Below are positions 8,936 through 17,752 of a stretch of 64,000 nt of DNA, piece by piece. The notes beneath the pieces are model-generated. The model saw only the letters and a program-made list of their open reading frames with translations. It searched no databases and was not told the DNA's origin. The stretch's first letter is position 1. The number at the start of each line of letters is the position of its first letter. The stretch is from Cupriavidus sp. (GTDB taxonomy: Bacteria; Pseudomonadota; Gammaproteobacteria; Burkholderiales; Burkholderiaceae). Both the position numbers and the translations under genes were made by a program. The DNA is taken from NCBI GenBank assembly GCA_031180665.1, contig JAPSLP010000002.1, positions 124,001 through 188,000 of the forward strand, read 5' to 3'.

Positions 8936-9871
8936 CTAGCGCGCCCCGCCCTGCGCGTAAAAGCTCGCCAGCGCGCGGGCGTCCGCCTCGCCCAGCCGCT
9001 GGGCGATGCCGCGCATCGCACCATCGTCGTCGTTGTGGCGGCTGCCGGTGCGAAAGGCATCGAGCTGCTTGGCCAGATAATCGGCCGGCTGCCCGGTCAG
9101 GCGCGGCAGCAAGAACCCCTGCCCCTCGCCCTCGACGCCATGGCAATTGGCGCAGGCGGGCAACGCCCGTCCGTTGTCGCCTGCGGCATGCAACGTCAGG
9201 GCGGCCGATTGGCCGTTGTCCGCCAGCGTCAACGATGGCGCGGGCTGGCCCGCGTAGTAGCGCGCCACCGCCGCCACCTCGTCATCCTTGAGTGCCTTGG
9301 CGATCGGCGCCATCACCGGATCGACGCGACGGTCATCGCGATAGTCGAACAACTGCTTGGCCAGATACTCGGCGGGCATGCCGACCAGCGACGGAAAGGC
9401 GCCAGCGGGCGCCGCGGTGCCCGCCGCTTCCGGCGATCCACCAATCGCATGGCACGACACGCAAGCCATTGCGCCGGCGCCATTGCCGCTGGCGGCGATG
9501 GTCGCGCCGCGCTTGTCGGCGCTATTGCCGGCGTTATTGCCGGCGTTCTTGCCTGCGTCCTCGCCGGCGGCGCGCAACGCCTGCGACCACGCCGGTTCCT
9601 TCGGCAGGAAATCCGTCGCGCGCCGTACCGCCGCCTCGCTTGCCGCAGCGGCGGGGGCCGTTGGAGCCGACGCCGTGGCGGGCGCCGAGGCCTGGCCTGC
9701 TGCGCCGACCGACGGCGACGCCTGGCGCGGCGCCGGCACGGGCGCAAACAGATCGGGCCAGACCTGGAACAGCAGCGCATACAGGGGAAACGCCCCGATG
9801 CCGAGCACCAGGCCGCCCACCCACCAGGTCGTGCGCCGGCGCCCGGCTTGCGCTTCGTTTGGCGTGTTCAT
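8936..9871 (-). CDS. Diheme cytochrome c subunit of a membrane-bound dehydrogenase
   Basis: 311 residues: an N-terminal membrane anchor (WWVGGLVLGIGAFPLYALLF), a Pro/Ala/Ser-rich linker with the repeats GKNAGNNAGNSAD, then two cytochrome c domains with heme motifs CVSCH and CANCH and later Met-containing ligand loops. It should pass electrons from the flavoprotein encoded just upstream to the quinone pool or oxidases. Start ATG 9871 overlaps the stop of the GMC gene as ATGA. The order small subunit, flavoprotein, cytochrome is that of the gluconate/FAD-glucose dehydrogenases of Burkholderia; those cytochromes usually carry three hemes, this one only two. Confidence 0.88.
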   Translation of the reverse strand: MNTPNEAQAGRRRTTWWVGGLVLGIGAFPLYALLFQVWPDLFAPVPAPRQASPSVGAAGQASAPATASAPTAPAAAASEAAVRRATDFLPKEPAWSQALRAAGEDAGKNAGNNAGNSADKRGATIAASGNGAGAMACVSCHAIGGSPEAAGTAAPAGAFPSLVGMPAEYLAKQLFDYRDDRRVDPVMAPIAKALKDDEVAAVARYYAGQPAPSLTLADNGQSAALTLHAAGDNGRALPACANCHGVEGEGQGFLLPRLTGQPADYLAKQLDAFRTGSRHNDDDGAMRGIAQRLGEADARALASFYAQGGAR

Positions 9872-11637
9872 GCGATCAGCTTCCCTGGTGTCTTGACATA
9901 GTGGCGCTTGACCGCGTCGACGATCCAGTACGCGGTGGCGCCGACCGTGCCGGTCGGGTTGAAGTTCGAGTTCTGCGGAAACAGGCAGGCCCCGGTGACG
10001 AACACATTGGGCACGTCCCAGCATTGGCCGAAGCGGTTGACCACGCTGTTGGCAGGATCGCCGCCCATCGCCGCCCCGCCGTTCAGGTGCGTCGACTGGT
10101 AGCTGGTCGCGGTAAACGGCCGCTTGCGCGGTCCGGGCTCGGTGGCGACCACCCCGCGCATCGCCTTGCCGATCCGGTCGCCCTTCTCGGTCAGGAAGGC
10201 CGACAGCTTGATGTCGTTCTCCGGCAGGTCGTAGGTGATGCGCAGCAGCGGCTGGCCCCAGGCATCGCGATAGGTCGGATCCAGTGACAGGTAGCCGCCG
10301 CGCGTGGGCATCGCCGAGCCCGTGATGGTGATCGAGGCTGAATGGTTGTAGTAGCGGCGCACCGCCTTCTTCCATTCGCTGCCCCAGGCCGGCGTGCCCT
10401 TGGGCGTCGGGTGGTAGCCGATCGGCGCGCCGCTGACCACCTGGATCTGGATATAGCCGCCGCCGACGAAGCCGAGCGGCCCGTGATCGAAGTTGTCGGC
10501 ACTGAAATCGTCGATCGTCACGGCCGCCGCGCCGGCGCCCATGAAGGGATTGATATGGGTGCGCTCGTCGAAGAACAGATTGACGCCCGAAGTGGTCTGG
10601 TGCGTGTAGTTGCGCCCCACCACGCCCTGGCCGGTGGCCGGGTCGTAGGGCTTGCCGATGCCCGAGAGCAACAGCAAGCGCACGTTATGCACGCTGAACG
10701 CGCACAGGAACACCATGTCGGCGGGCTGGAAGAACTCCTGCCCGCTGCCATCGACATAGGTGACGCCGCGCGCGAGCTTGCGGTCCTTGTCGAGCTCGAC
10801 CCGCAGCACCTGCGCGCCGGTGCGCAGCGCGAAGGTATCGAGCTTCATGGCCGCCGGCAGGATGCAGACCTGCGGCGAGGCCTTGGCGAAATGCTCGCAG
10901 CCGAAGTTCGAGCAGAAGCCGCAGTAGACGCAGGCGCTCATCGGCAGCCCTTCGGTATTGGTATAGGGGCGCGTGGACAGCGCCGACGGCTGGATATAGG
11001 GGTGATAGCCGAGCTTGGCGGCGGCCTCGCCGAACAGCGCCGAGGCGTGCGCGACCTTCATCGGCGGATTCGGATACGGCCGCGAGCGCCACGGCTCGAA
11101 CGGATTGCCGCCGGGCTGGATCTTGCCCTTCAGGTTGCCGGCATAGCCCGAGGCGCCGATCAGATGGTCGAAGCGGTCGTAGTACGGCTCGAGCTCGTCG
11201 TAGCTCAGCGGCCAGTCCTGCGCGGTCAGGTCCGCCGCGAAGATGCCCTTGCCGTAGCGGCGTTCGTAGTGGCTGCGCAGCTTGAAGTCGGTCGGATCGA
11301 AGCGATAGTAGGCGCCGGACCAGTGATTGCCCGAGCCGCCCAGATGCGTGCCCGGATAGGCGAACTGCCAGCGCCGCATCGGCAAGGCCGTCTGGCTGGT
11401 GTTGTTGCGGAAGGTGAAGGTCTCGGTGGCGGTGTTCTGATGCAGCGCGTGCCGGCGCGTATAGCGCAGCTCGTCATGGACCGCCGGGGCCTGGAAGTCC
11501 GGCGAGGGCCAGCGCGGCTCGCCGCGTTCGAGCATCACCACGCGATGCCCGGCGGCGGCGAGCTCCTTGCCGATGATCGAACCCGTCCAGCCGCCGCCGA
11601 CGATCACCGCATCGACACGATCGAGGGTCTTGCTCAT
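9868..11637 (-). CDS. GMC-family FAD-dependent dehydrogenase, catalytic subunit
   Basis: 589 residues. FAD-binding GGGWTGS near residue 15, an ERGEPRW acidic end to the second strand, and the GMC C-terminal region with a catalytic His (STHLNGGAAMGG) and NPTGTVGA. A Cys-rich stretch in the middle, CVYCGFCSNFGC, matches the place where FAD-glucose dehydrogenases of this type hold a 3Fe-4S cluster. No signal peptide of its own, so export probably depends on the Tat signal of the partner subunit encoded upstream. Start ATG 11637 overlaps the partner stop as ATGA. The substrate (gluconate, glucose, sorbitol or another polyol) cannot be read from the sequence. Confidence 0.9.
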   Translation of the reverse strand: MSKTLDRVDAVIVGGGWTGSIIGKELAAAGHRVVMLERGEPRWPSPDFQAPAVHDELRYTRRHALHQNTATETFTFRNNTSQTALPMRRWQFAYPGTHLGGSGNHWSGAYYRFDPTDFKLRSHYERRYGKGIFAADLTAQDWPLSYDELEPYYDRFDHLIGASGYAGNLKGKIQPGGNPFEPWRSRPYPNPPMKVAHASALFGEAAAKLGYHPYIQPSALSTRPYTNTEGLPMSACVYCGFCSNFGCEHFAKASPQVCILPAAMKLDTFALRTGAQVLRVELDKDRKLARGVTYVDGSGQEFFQPADMVFLCAFSVHNVRLLLLSGIGKPYDPATGQGVVGRNYTHQTTSGVNLFFDERTHINPFMGAGAAAVTIDDFSADNFDHGPLGFVGGGYIQIQVVSGAPIGYHPTPKGTPAWGSEWKKAVRRYYNHSASITITGSAMPTRGGYLSLDPTYRDAWGQPLLRITYDLPENDIKLSAFLTEKGDRIGKAMRGVVATEPGPRKRPFTATSYQSTHLNGGAAMGGDPANSVVNRFGQCWDVPNVFVTGACLFPQNSNFNPTGTVGATAYWIVDAVKRHYVKTPGKLIA

Positions 11638-12464
11638 GGCCGTCCCCCCTTGGGCGCGGATGCGGCCCTGGCCGGGGAAGCGCCTTGCGAGGCGGCGCGG
11701 GGCGCGCCATGGCCGGTTCCATGCATGCTGCCATGCCCCGCCGCGCGCGCCATCGCAATCGACATCGGCGGGCGCACGTAGGCCACGCCATGGCGCTCGA
11801 TATCGTTGGAGTAGCTGGCGTAGACCCCGGGGAAGCCGACCAGCTTCCACCCCGCCAAATTGCGATTGCCGCCATGGATCGGATCGCCGAAGAAGCCTTC
11901 CATGGTGCCATCGAGCAGCATCTGGAAGAAGACCTTGCCGGGCAGTGCCCCCAGCTCGACCTCGCCCTTCTCCAGCGCCGCCAGCAACGCATCCTGTTCG
12001 CGGGGCTGCAATTGCGCAAACGTCTTGCCGCCATGCCGCTTCGTGCTGACCTCGTCGACCGCGGCCAATCCCGCGCGAAAGGCCTGTGCCGGGGTCAGCG
12101 CGAGCTGGTAGCCCTGCTCGGGTGTGCCGGCCTGAAAGGGCCCATGACGATAGAAATGGTCCCCACTGCCCCATGCGCCGGCCAGTTGCCGGTCAAGGAA
12201 ATCGGTCACGCCCACCTCGCGCGCGCCCGGCCCCAATTCGTCGTTCGGAATCAGCCTGGCGACGATGGCGTCCACGGTAATTCTTTCGCGTGCATTGAAA
12301 AAATGGGACACACCACCGGAATTGGGGGCCGCCGCGCCGGCCTGGCCCGGCTGAGCCGCCAGCGCACTATCGCCGACCAGTCCCGTTGCCGCGGCTCCGG
12401 CCGGCAATCCGGCCCCGAGGGCTTTCAAAAGCGTGCGCCGCATGGGCGTGAAGGGTTTCGTCAT
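11634..12464 (-). CDS. Gluconate 2-dehydrogenase subunit 3-like, Tat-exported small subunit
   Basis: 276 residues. A twin-arginine signal lies at the start (MRRTLLKALGAGLPAGAAA), then the family core with FFNARERITVDAIVARLIPN and a C-terminal part containing GFFGDP and KLVGFPG. In related dehydrogenases this small subunit carries the flavoprotein through the Tat pathway as a hitch-hiker complex and supports its maturation. The extra C-terminal 40 residues are Gly/His/Ala-rich (GHGSMHGTGHGAPR). Start ATG 12464 has CAGGAGCG 8 bp upstream. First gene of the three-gene operon 12464-8936; promoter expected in 12465-12601, shared divergently with the lipoprotein gene. Confidence 0.88.
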   Translation of the reverse strand: MTKPFTPMRRTLLKALGAGLPAGAAATGLVGDSALAAQPGQAGAAAPNSGGVSHFFNARERITVDAIVARLIPNDELGPGAREVGVTDFLDRQLAGAWGSGDHFYRHGPFQAGTPEQGYQLALTPAQAFRAGLAAVDEVSTKRHGGKTFAQLQPREQDALLAALEKGEVELGALPGKVFFQMLLDGTMEGFFGDPIHGGNRNLAGWKLVGFPGVYASYSNDIERHGVAYVRPPMSIAMARAAGHGSMHGTGHGAPRAASQGASPARAASAPKGGRP

Positions 12465-12601
12465 CGCTGCGCTCCTGGAAAAACCGCACCCGATGCAAGA
12501 AGCGTGGCAAGGCCACGCCGGGATCACTTGACATGGCGTATTCGTGCCCCTGGTACGGCCGTTGCCTTCATCCGATGGGGGACGACTATAGGAGCCATAC
12601 C

Positions 12602-13039
12602 ATGACGAAGCGAAACTGGATTTCCGTTGCCACCTTGAGCGTCGCCATGCTGGGCGGCCTGGTGGCCGGCTGTAACCGCGGCGGCGACGATGCCGCCACC
12701 ACCGACAGCAGCGCGGCTAGCGCGCCGATGGGCCCGGTCCCGAGCGACACCACGGGCAGCGCGGGCACTGGTACCGGCACCACGGGCACCACCGGTTCGA
12801 CCGGCACCGGCACGAGCGGCACCACTGGCACCACAGGCACCACAGGCACCACAGGCACCACAGGCACCACGGGCTCGACCGACACCACGACCGGCACCAC
12901 CGGCTCGGGCACCACCGGGGCCACCGGTACCACGGGCACCGGCACCGCCGGCTCGACGGGCACTGGCACGGGCACCGGCGCAGCCGCGGGTTCGGGCGGC
13001 AGCACCGATACGCGCACCGGCGCGAGCGCACCGCAGTAA
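12602..13039 (+). CDS. Small lipoprotein with Gly-Thr repeats
   Basis: 145 residues with a lipoprotein signal ending in the lipobox LVAGC (Cys about residue 24), so the protein should be lipid-anchored. The rest is almost entirely Gly, Thr and Ser, arranged in GTT/GST triplets (TGTTGTTGTTG), then ends DTRTGASAPQ. Start ATG 12602 follows GGAGCC at 12591. Such sequences are flexible and may act as spacers or surface coats; no function can be assigned. The opposite strand also has an open frame across it, which is a composition artefact. Confidence 0.75.
   Translation: MTKRNWISVATLSVAMLGGLVAGCNRGGDDAATTDSSAASAPMGPVPSDTTGSAGTGTGTTGTTGSTGTGTSGTTGTTGTTGTTGTTGTTGSTDTTTGTTGSGTTGATGTTGTGTAGSTGTGTGTGAAAGSGGSTDTRTGASAPQ
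12818..12871 (+). repeat. 9-bp tandem repeat inside the lipoprotein gene
   Basis: Six consecutive copies of GGCACCAC(A/T/G) (12818-12826 to 12863-12871), four of them identical with A at the last place. Each unit encodes Gly-Thr-Thr, so copy-number change by slippage would lengthen or shorten the protein without a frameshift. Confidence 0.85.
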
Positions 13040-13102
13040 GTTCCGCAGCAAGCCTCGAACGCTGGCGCATCCGCCGGCAACCCTTCCCCCCTCTCCTCGG
13101 CT

Positions 13103-13124
13103 CCTCTCCTGCTGGCGGGAGAGG
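13103..13124. repeat. Intergenic hairpin of REP type
   Basis: CCTCTCC (13103-13109) and GGAGAGG (13118-13124) form a 7-bp perfect stem with an 8-nt loop. It lies between the lipoprotein stop and the convergent SDR stop. There is no T-run afterwards, so it looks more like a small repetitive palindrome than a classical terminator, though it could still end transcription from both sides. I see nothing else in 13040-13220. Confidence 0.55.
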
Positions 13125-13220
13125 GGCGTTCGTTCGTGGCCCGCGCGCGTGACGCGGTGCGGCCGCGATCGCTGCTATCGGGACGCGGGGGACGCGGCCG
13201 TGCCGCGCCCCCCCGCATCG

Positions 13221-14066
13221 CTAAGCCGGCTGGGCCGCATGATCGGTCGAGGCCGACAAGTCCTTCCATTGCGCGAGTTCGGCGCGCGCGGCGTCGAGCT
13301 TGCCGGCGATGTAGTCCAGTGCATCGCTGCCGGCCGCGAAACGCAACGGGGCCTGCGGCACGCCGGCCAGTTCGACGATGGCCCGTCCCAGCTTGTCCGG
13401 GTCGCCCGGTTGCCTGTGGCTGTAGTCGTCGTAACCGCCGCGCAGCGCCGCCGATGCCGGCGCATAGTCGGGAATGGCCTCGGCCCCGTAGCGCACCGAC
13501 GAGCCATCGAGGAAATCGGTGCGGAAAAAACCCGGCTGCACGATGGTGACCTGAATGCCGAAGCGCGCCACCTCCAACGCCAGCGACTCGGAGAAGCCCT
13601 CCACCGCGAACTTGGCCGCGCAATAGATCGACGCCCCCTCGAAGCCGACCATGCCGCCGATCGACGACAGATTGAAGATGCGGCCGGCACGCTGGCGCCG
13701 CATCACGGGCAGCACGGCGCGGGTCACGTGCAAGGTGCCGTGGACGTTGGTGTCGAACTGCTTGCGCACATCGTCGGCACTGTTCTCCTCGAACATGCCG
13801 AGCTGACCGTAGCCGGCGTTATTGACCAGCACGTCGATGCGTCCGAAGGTCGCCACGGCGCGGTCGACCGCGTCGCGCGCCTGCGCCGGGTCGGTGACGT
13901 CCAGGCGCAATACCAGCAGGCGCTCGCCGTAACCCGGCAATGCCCGCTCGATGCGCAGCGCATCGCGTCCGGTGGCGACGACGTTCTCACCGGCATCCAG
14001 TGCCGCCCTGGCGATGCAGGCGCCAATGCCGCGGGCCGCGCCGGTAATGAGCCAGGTCTTGCTCAT
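13221..14066 (-). CDS. Short-chain dehydrogenase/reductase
   Basis: 281 residues, classical SDR: cofactor motif TGAARGIG near residue 8, DVTD and NNAG (LVNNAGYGQLG), catalytic Ser in NLSSIGG and YCAAK as the catalytic Tyr-Lys pair. Arg in TGRD after the second strand favours NADP(H). Members of this subgroup are annotated as oxidoreductases of unknown substrate. It lies back to back with the AraC regulator at 14331, a pairing often seen when the regulator controls the reductase; the control region would be 14067-14330. Confidence 0.92.
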   Translation of the reverse strand: MSKTWLITGAARGIGACIARAALDAGENVVATGRDALRIERALPGYGERLLVLRLDVTDPAQARDAVDRAVATFGRIDVLVNNAGYGQLGMFEENSADDVRKQFDTNVHGTLHVTRAVLPVMRRQRAGRIFNLSSIGGMVGFEGASIYCAAKFAVEGFSESLALEVARFGIQVTIVQPGFFRTDFLDGSSVRYGAEAIPDYAPASAALRGGYDDYSHRQPGDPDKLGRAIVELAGVPQAPLRFAAGSDALDYIAGKLDAARAELAQWKDLSASTDHAAQPA

Positions 14067-14330
14067 GCTGCACCCCCGAAGTGTGGATCGATGGCTGCCA
14101 TGGTAGGCATCGCTTCTTCACGGCCGTTAGACCAAAACTCGGCGGCGCTTGCCTGATTCTCCAGAGCCGGGCGTTTGCGCCGTCCGCCCTGCCGCGGCGC
14201 CGTGACTGCGCGCTACACTTGCGCGCATACCGGGCTTACCCCGTTTTTTGGCCACGATTCCCGTCCCCGATTCGCGGCCTCGATTCGCGGCCTCGATCTC
14301 GCAAGTCCCTCGCCATCGTCTCTGCCGACC

Positions 14331-15353
14331 ATGTCCGTCCCCGTCGATCCGGTGCCAACGCCGCCATCGCTATCCGAGCCCCAGCAGGTTCCCCGCCAGC
14401 GTGAAGCACGCATGGCAGCACTGATCGGCCGCCTCGCGCCGGCGGAGGGATACACGATGTCGGCGCTCGACGCGGTCAAGTTCCTGCGCGCCAACGGCCC
14501 GCTGCCGCGCACGCCGGTGCTCTACGACCCCTGCATCATCGTGCTGTGCAGCGGCCGCAAGCGCGGATTCTTCGCGGGGCGCGAGTTCGTCTACGACGCC
14601 CAGCATTTCCTGGTGCTGTCGCTGCCGATCCCGTTCGAATCGCAGACCGAGGCCTCGCCGGACGAGCCGATGCTGGCGATCTCGATTCGCGTCGACCTCG
14701 GCGTGCTGGCCGAGCTGGCGCTGTCGGTGCCGCCATCGTCGATCGCATCGGCATCGGCATCGGCATCGGCATCGGACCCCGAGGACGCGAGGCCGGCGGA
14801 GGTGTCGGGCATCCAGTCGACACCGCTCGACGACAGGCTGGGCGACGCCGTGGTACGCCTGCTCGAAGCGCTGACCTCCGACATGGAGGCCGCGGTGCTG
14901 GGGCCGGCCATCCTGCGCGAAATCTATTTCCGGGTGCTGTGCGGCCCGCAGGGCGCCGCCTTGCGCGCGTCGCTCGCCTATCAGAGCAATTTCGGCCGCA
15001 TCGGCAAGGCGCTGCGAATGATCCATGCCGGCTACGAGCAGCCGCTGTCGGTCGACATGCTGGCCAGCGCCGCGGCGATGAGCGTGGCGGCCTTCCACGC
15101 CGCGTTCAAGGCGGTCACCGGCACCTCGCCGCTGCAGTACATCAAGGCCACGCGGCTGCACAAGGCCCGCATGCTGATGATCCAGCAGGGCATGAATGCC
15201 TCGGTGGCGGCCAGCCGCGTCGGCTACGAAAGCCCGTCGCAATTCAGCCGGGAATTCAAGCGGTTCTTCGGCCGCAGTCCCATCGACGAGGCCCGCGTGA
15301 TGAAGGAAGCGATGGCCCTGCGTACGCGCGTGGACTGGGCGCGCGCAGCCTGA
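14331..15353 (+). CDS. AraC-family transcriptional regulator (AraC_N type)
   Basis: 340 residues: an N-terminal AraC_N-type effector domain (about residues 20-195) and a C-terminal double helix-turn-helix (about 225-325) with MSVAAFHAAFKAVTGTSPLQ and the second helix region VGYESPSQFSREFKRFFG. A low-complexity (Ala-Ser) stretch, encoded by a hexanucleotide repeat, interrupts the N-terminal domain. Start ATG 14331 (MSVPVDPVPTPP) is chosen because the upstream frame is Arg/Ser-rich and uncharacteristic; ATG 14412 is an alternative. Divergent from the SDR gene, its probable target. Confidence 0.9.
   Translation: MSVPVDPVPTPPSLSEPQQVPRQREARMAALIGRLAPAEGYTMSALDAVKFLRANGPLPRTPVLYDPCIIVLCSGRKRGFFAGREFVYDAQHFLVLSLPIPFESQTEASPDEPMLAISIRVDLGVLAELALSVPPSSIASASASASASDPEDARPAEVSGIQSTPLDDRLGDAVVRLLEALTSDMEAAVLGPAILREIYFRVLCGPQGAALRASLAYQSNFGRIGKALRMIHAGYEQPLSVDMLASAAAMSVAAFHAAFKAVTGTSPLQYIKATRLHKARMLMIQQGMNASVAASRVGYESPSQFSREFKRFFGRSPIDEARVMKEAMALRTRVDWARAA
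14745..14774 (+). repeat. Hexanucleotide repeat GCATCG x5 inside the AraC-type gene
   Basis: Five perfect copies of GCATCG, in frame as alternating Ala and Ser codons (SASASASAS). It falls between the two domains of the regulator, where length change would be tolerated. Confidence 0.9.
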
Positions 15354-15569
15354 GCGGGCGCCAGCGTCGGCGCGTAGCTCAGGGCCGCGCGGCCGGTCCA
15401 GAGAATCGGGCAAGCCCGCCGGAGTATTCGGCATGGGCTTGCACGCGCTGGCTCCGTACAGTGACGGCAAGCGATGGCATCGACCATCGGGTGACGTTTC
15501 CCCCGGGGAACGCCGCATCGAACGGCCGCCGTCGCGACCCTTCCACTCTCACTGTATGGAGTTCAAATC

Positions 15570-16325
15570 ATGAATGCACAACCAAGCCAGCGCGACCTGG
15601 AAGGCCGGGTCGCCATCGTGACCGGCGCGGCCGGCGGTGTCGGACGCGCGACCGTGGAACTGCTCCACCGTCGCGGCGCGCGCGTGGTGGCCGAGGACAT
15701 CAAGGACACGGTCGCCGAACTGGAGATCGACGGCGAGATCGTCGCCATCACGGGCGACGTCTCGCAGGAGGCAACCGCCCGCGCCGCCGTGGACACGGCG
15801 ATGGCGCGCTTCGGACGGCTCGACATCCTGGTTAACAATGCGGCTCGCATCATCAACCGCACGGTCGCCGAGACGACCGTCGAGGAATGGGACCAGATCC
15901 TGGCGATCAACGCGCGCGGCATGTTCGTGCATGCCCGCGAAGCGTTGCGCGCGATGGTGCCCGCCGGGCGCGGGGCCATCGTCAACGTCGGCTCCTATGC
16001 GTGCGTGGTGGCGCTGCCGACCATCGGCGCCTATGCCGCCTCCAAGGGCGCGGTGGCGCAGCTGACGCGCGTGCTTGCCGTCGAGAACGGCCAGCATGGC
16101 ATCCGCGTCAATGCGGTAGGACCGGGCGATATCGTGACGGGCATTCTCGACGACCAGATGCCGAACGGCCGCGAGTTCCTGGCCGAGCACGGCAAGAACA
16201 ACCTGCTGGGCCGCGCCGCGCAGCCGGAGGAAATCGCCGAGGTGATCGCCTTCCTGGCGTCGGACAAGGCGAGCTTCGTCACCGGTGCGCTGGTGATGGC
16301 CGATGGGGGGCATACCGCGGTTTGA
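15570..16325 (+). CDS. Short-chain dehydrogenase/reductase
   Basis: 251 residues, classical SDR: TGAAGGVG at the cofactor site, Glu-Asp in VVAEDIKD after the second strand (NAD-type), LVNNAAR, catalytic Ser in NVGSYAC, catalytic YAASK, and the FabG-like end ASFVTGALVMADGGHTA. Start ATG 15570 with TGGAG upstream. It follows the AraC-family regulator by 216 bp on the same strand and ends 42 bp before the convergent hipA. Substrate unknown; 3-oxoacyl-ACP reductase-like and sugar/alcohol dehydrogenases share these features. Confidence 0.92.
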   Translation: MNAQPSQRDLEGRVAIVTGAAGGVGRATVELLHRRGARVVAEDIKDTVAELEIDGEIVAITGDVSQEATARAAVDTAMARFGRLDILVNNAARIINRTVAETTVEEWDQILAINARGMFVHAREALRAMVPAGRGAIVNVGSYACVVALPTIGAYAASKGAVAQLTRVLAVENGQHGIRVNAVGPGDIVTGILDDQMPNGREFLAEHGKNNLLGRAAQPEEIAEVIAFLASDKASFVTGALVMADGGHTAV

Positions 16326-16367
16326 GCGGGGCCCGCGGCGGGCGTGCGGCGGTACGGCGGATCAAAC

Positions 16368-17741
16368 TTACGATGGCGCGTGCCGCCGCATCAGGGACTG
16401 GACCAGCGGGTGGTCCTGGAAATGTTCCAGCAGTCTTGTCTTCTGCGGATCCGTCAGCAGCGAATCCCGGATCATCGCCGGCCAGCGAGCCGCTGCCGCT
16501 GCAACGGTATGACGGATCGCCGCCCCTGCCGGTTTTTCCGGGATGCCGAGCTCGGCGCAGAATCGCCGGAGAACGGCCGGCCCGATGCCTGGCTTGGCTG
16601 CCTTGCCCTGCCGCGCGTCGCTGACCGACATGCGCGGCTTCTCGTTCAGAGTGGGAGGCAGGATGTGCAACGCATGCCCGGTACGGCGGTTGTACGCCGA
16701 GTATCCGACGATGTCATAGGCCGGCGGCAATTCCGGAGTGCGACCGTCCGGATAGTAGATCCCGATGTTCTTCAAATGCATGTCGGGGTTGCCCAGCATC
16801 TCGTTGACGACGATGCGCCGAAGCAATTCATGCACTGCAGGCTCTCCGAGCGACGGAAATTCCATCATCACGCCCGCCACATCGAGATAGCTCGCGCCGA
16901 GGTACTTCTGCTCGGGCATGACTTCGAGAATCTGCGCGAAGTCTTCGCAATGAATCCGCCCCTGCGGCGTGCGGTCATAGCGAATCACCGCGAGGAAATT
17001 GGTGCGGCTGCCGGCATCGCCAAGATCGTAGCCATGCTCCACCGCCAGCGCTTCCAACGGGGCCAAGTGCGCTTCGGTGACGTTGACTCCGGCGGCGCCG
17101 GCAAGACGCAGCGACAGCTCTTCCAGCTCGGGCAATAGCGGCTGCCCGACCACGGGCAGCTTGGCAATGATGTGGGTGTCCTGCATCTTGGTCCGGCCTA
17201 CATATCGCCCGCCCTGTCGGATGACGCCAACCTTCGGCTGCACCCCCGACAGCGAGACGCCGTCGTCCATCGGGTCGGCGGTCACCGACATTTCGACCGA
17301 ATCGGCATCCTGCGTGACATAGTGAGCCAGTTCGTCGCGCGTCAGCTCAAGAGGCCGGGCATGGATGTCGCCCGGCAAATCCTTGCCGCAGGCGGCCAGC
17401 ATTTCGAAATGGTCTTTCGGGTCGCAGCCACGCTGCGCGGCAACATGATCCCGGAAAACGCCTTCGGGCAGCATGTTCTGAAAGAAGGCTGGCAGCAGCC
17501 AACCATTGGAAGGGCTGAAGCGTCCGTTGAACAACGTCGAGCCGACGTCCGCCCACAGCGCCCGCTGAGCTTCGCGATTGCGGGCCAGCATCGAGAGCGA
17601 CATCACCGGCGCATCGCGCACGGCGGCAAACGCCTCGTCGGCCACGAAGCGATTGACCACCTGGGCATCGCCGAGCGCGTACTGGAACAGCACGCCCGCC
17701 CGAACCTTGCCGATGAAGATACCGACTGCTTTGACGTTCAT
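16368..17741 (-). CDS. hipA: HipA-like serine/threonine kinase (toxin of a hipBA module)
   Basis: 457 residues. HipA family landmarks are all present: N-terminal subdomain with GIFIGKVRAGVL, the SLSGVQPKVGV loop at about 163, an ATP-binding Lys in IIAKLP (194), the catalytic block GNPDMHLKNIG (Asp 320, Asn 325) and the metal-binding Asp in PPAYDIV (343). HipA of E. coli phosphorylates glutamyl-tRNA synthetase and stops growth; the target here is not known. The gene starts 11 bp after the hipB stop. Some codon use and A/T content differ from the neighbours, consistent with acquisition as a mobile module. Confidence 0.92.
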   Translation of the reverse strand: MNVKAVGIFIGKVRAGVLFQYALGDAQVVNRFVADEAFAAVRDAPVMSLSMLARNREAQRALWADVGSTLFNGRFSPSNGWLLPAFFQNMLPEGVFRDHVAAQRGCDPKDHFEMLAACGKDLPGDIHARPLELTRDELAHYVTQDADSVEMSVTADPMDDGVSLSGVQPKVGVIRQGGRYVGRTKMQDTHIIAKLPVVGQPLLPELEELSLRLAGAAGVNVTEAHLAPLEALAVEHGYDLGDAGSRTNFLAVIRYDRTPQGRIHCEDFAQILEVMPEQKYLGASYLDVAGVMMEFPSLGEPAVHELLRRIVVNEMLGNPDMHLKNIGIYYPDGRTPELPPAYDIVGYSAYNRRTGHALHILPPTLNEKPRMSVSDARQGKAAKPGIGPAVLRRFCAELGIPEKPAGAAIRHTVAAAAARWPAMIRDSLLTDPQKTRLLEHFQDHPLVQSLMRRHAPS

Positions 17742-17752
17742 GAATTGCCTGC

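Noticed and set aside
13103-13124. Hairpin considered as a rho-independent terminator
   Set aside because: No T-run on either side; listed as a repeat instead.
12586-13623. Val/Pro-rich minus-strand frame over the lipoprotein gene
   Set aside because: Result of the 9-bp repeat being open in several frames; the plus-strand frame has the lipobox and ribosome site.
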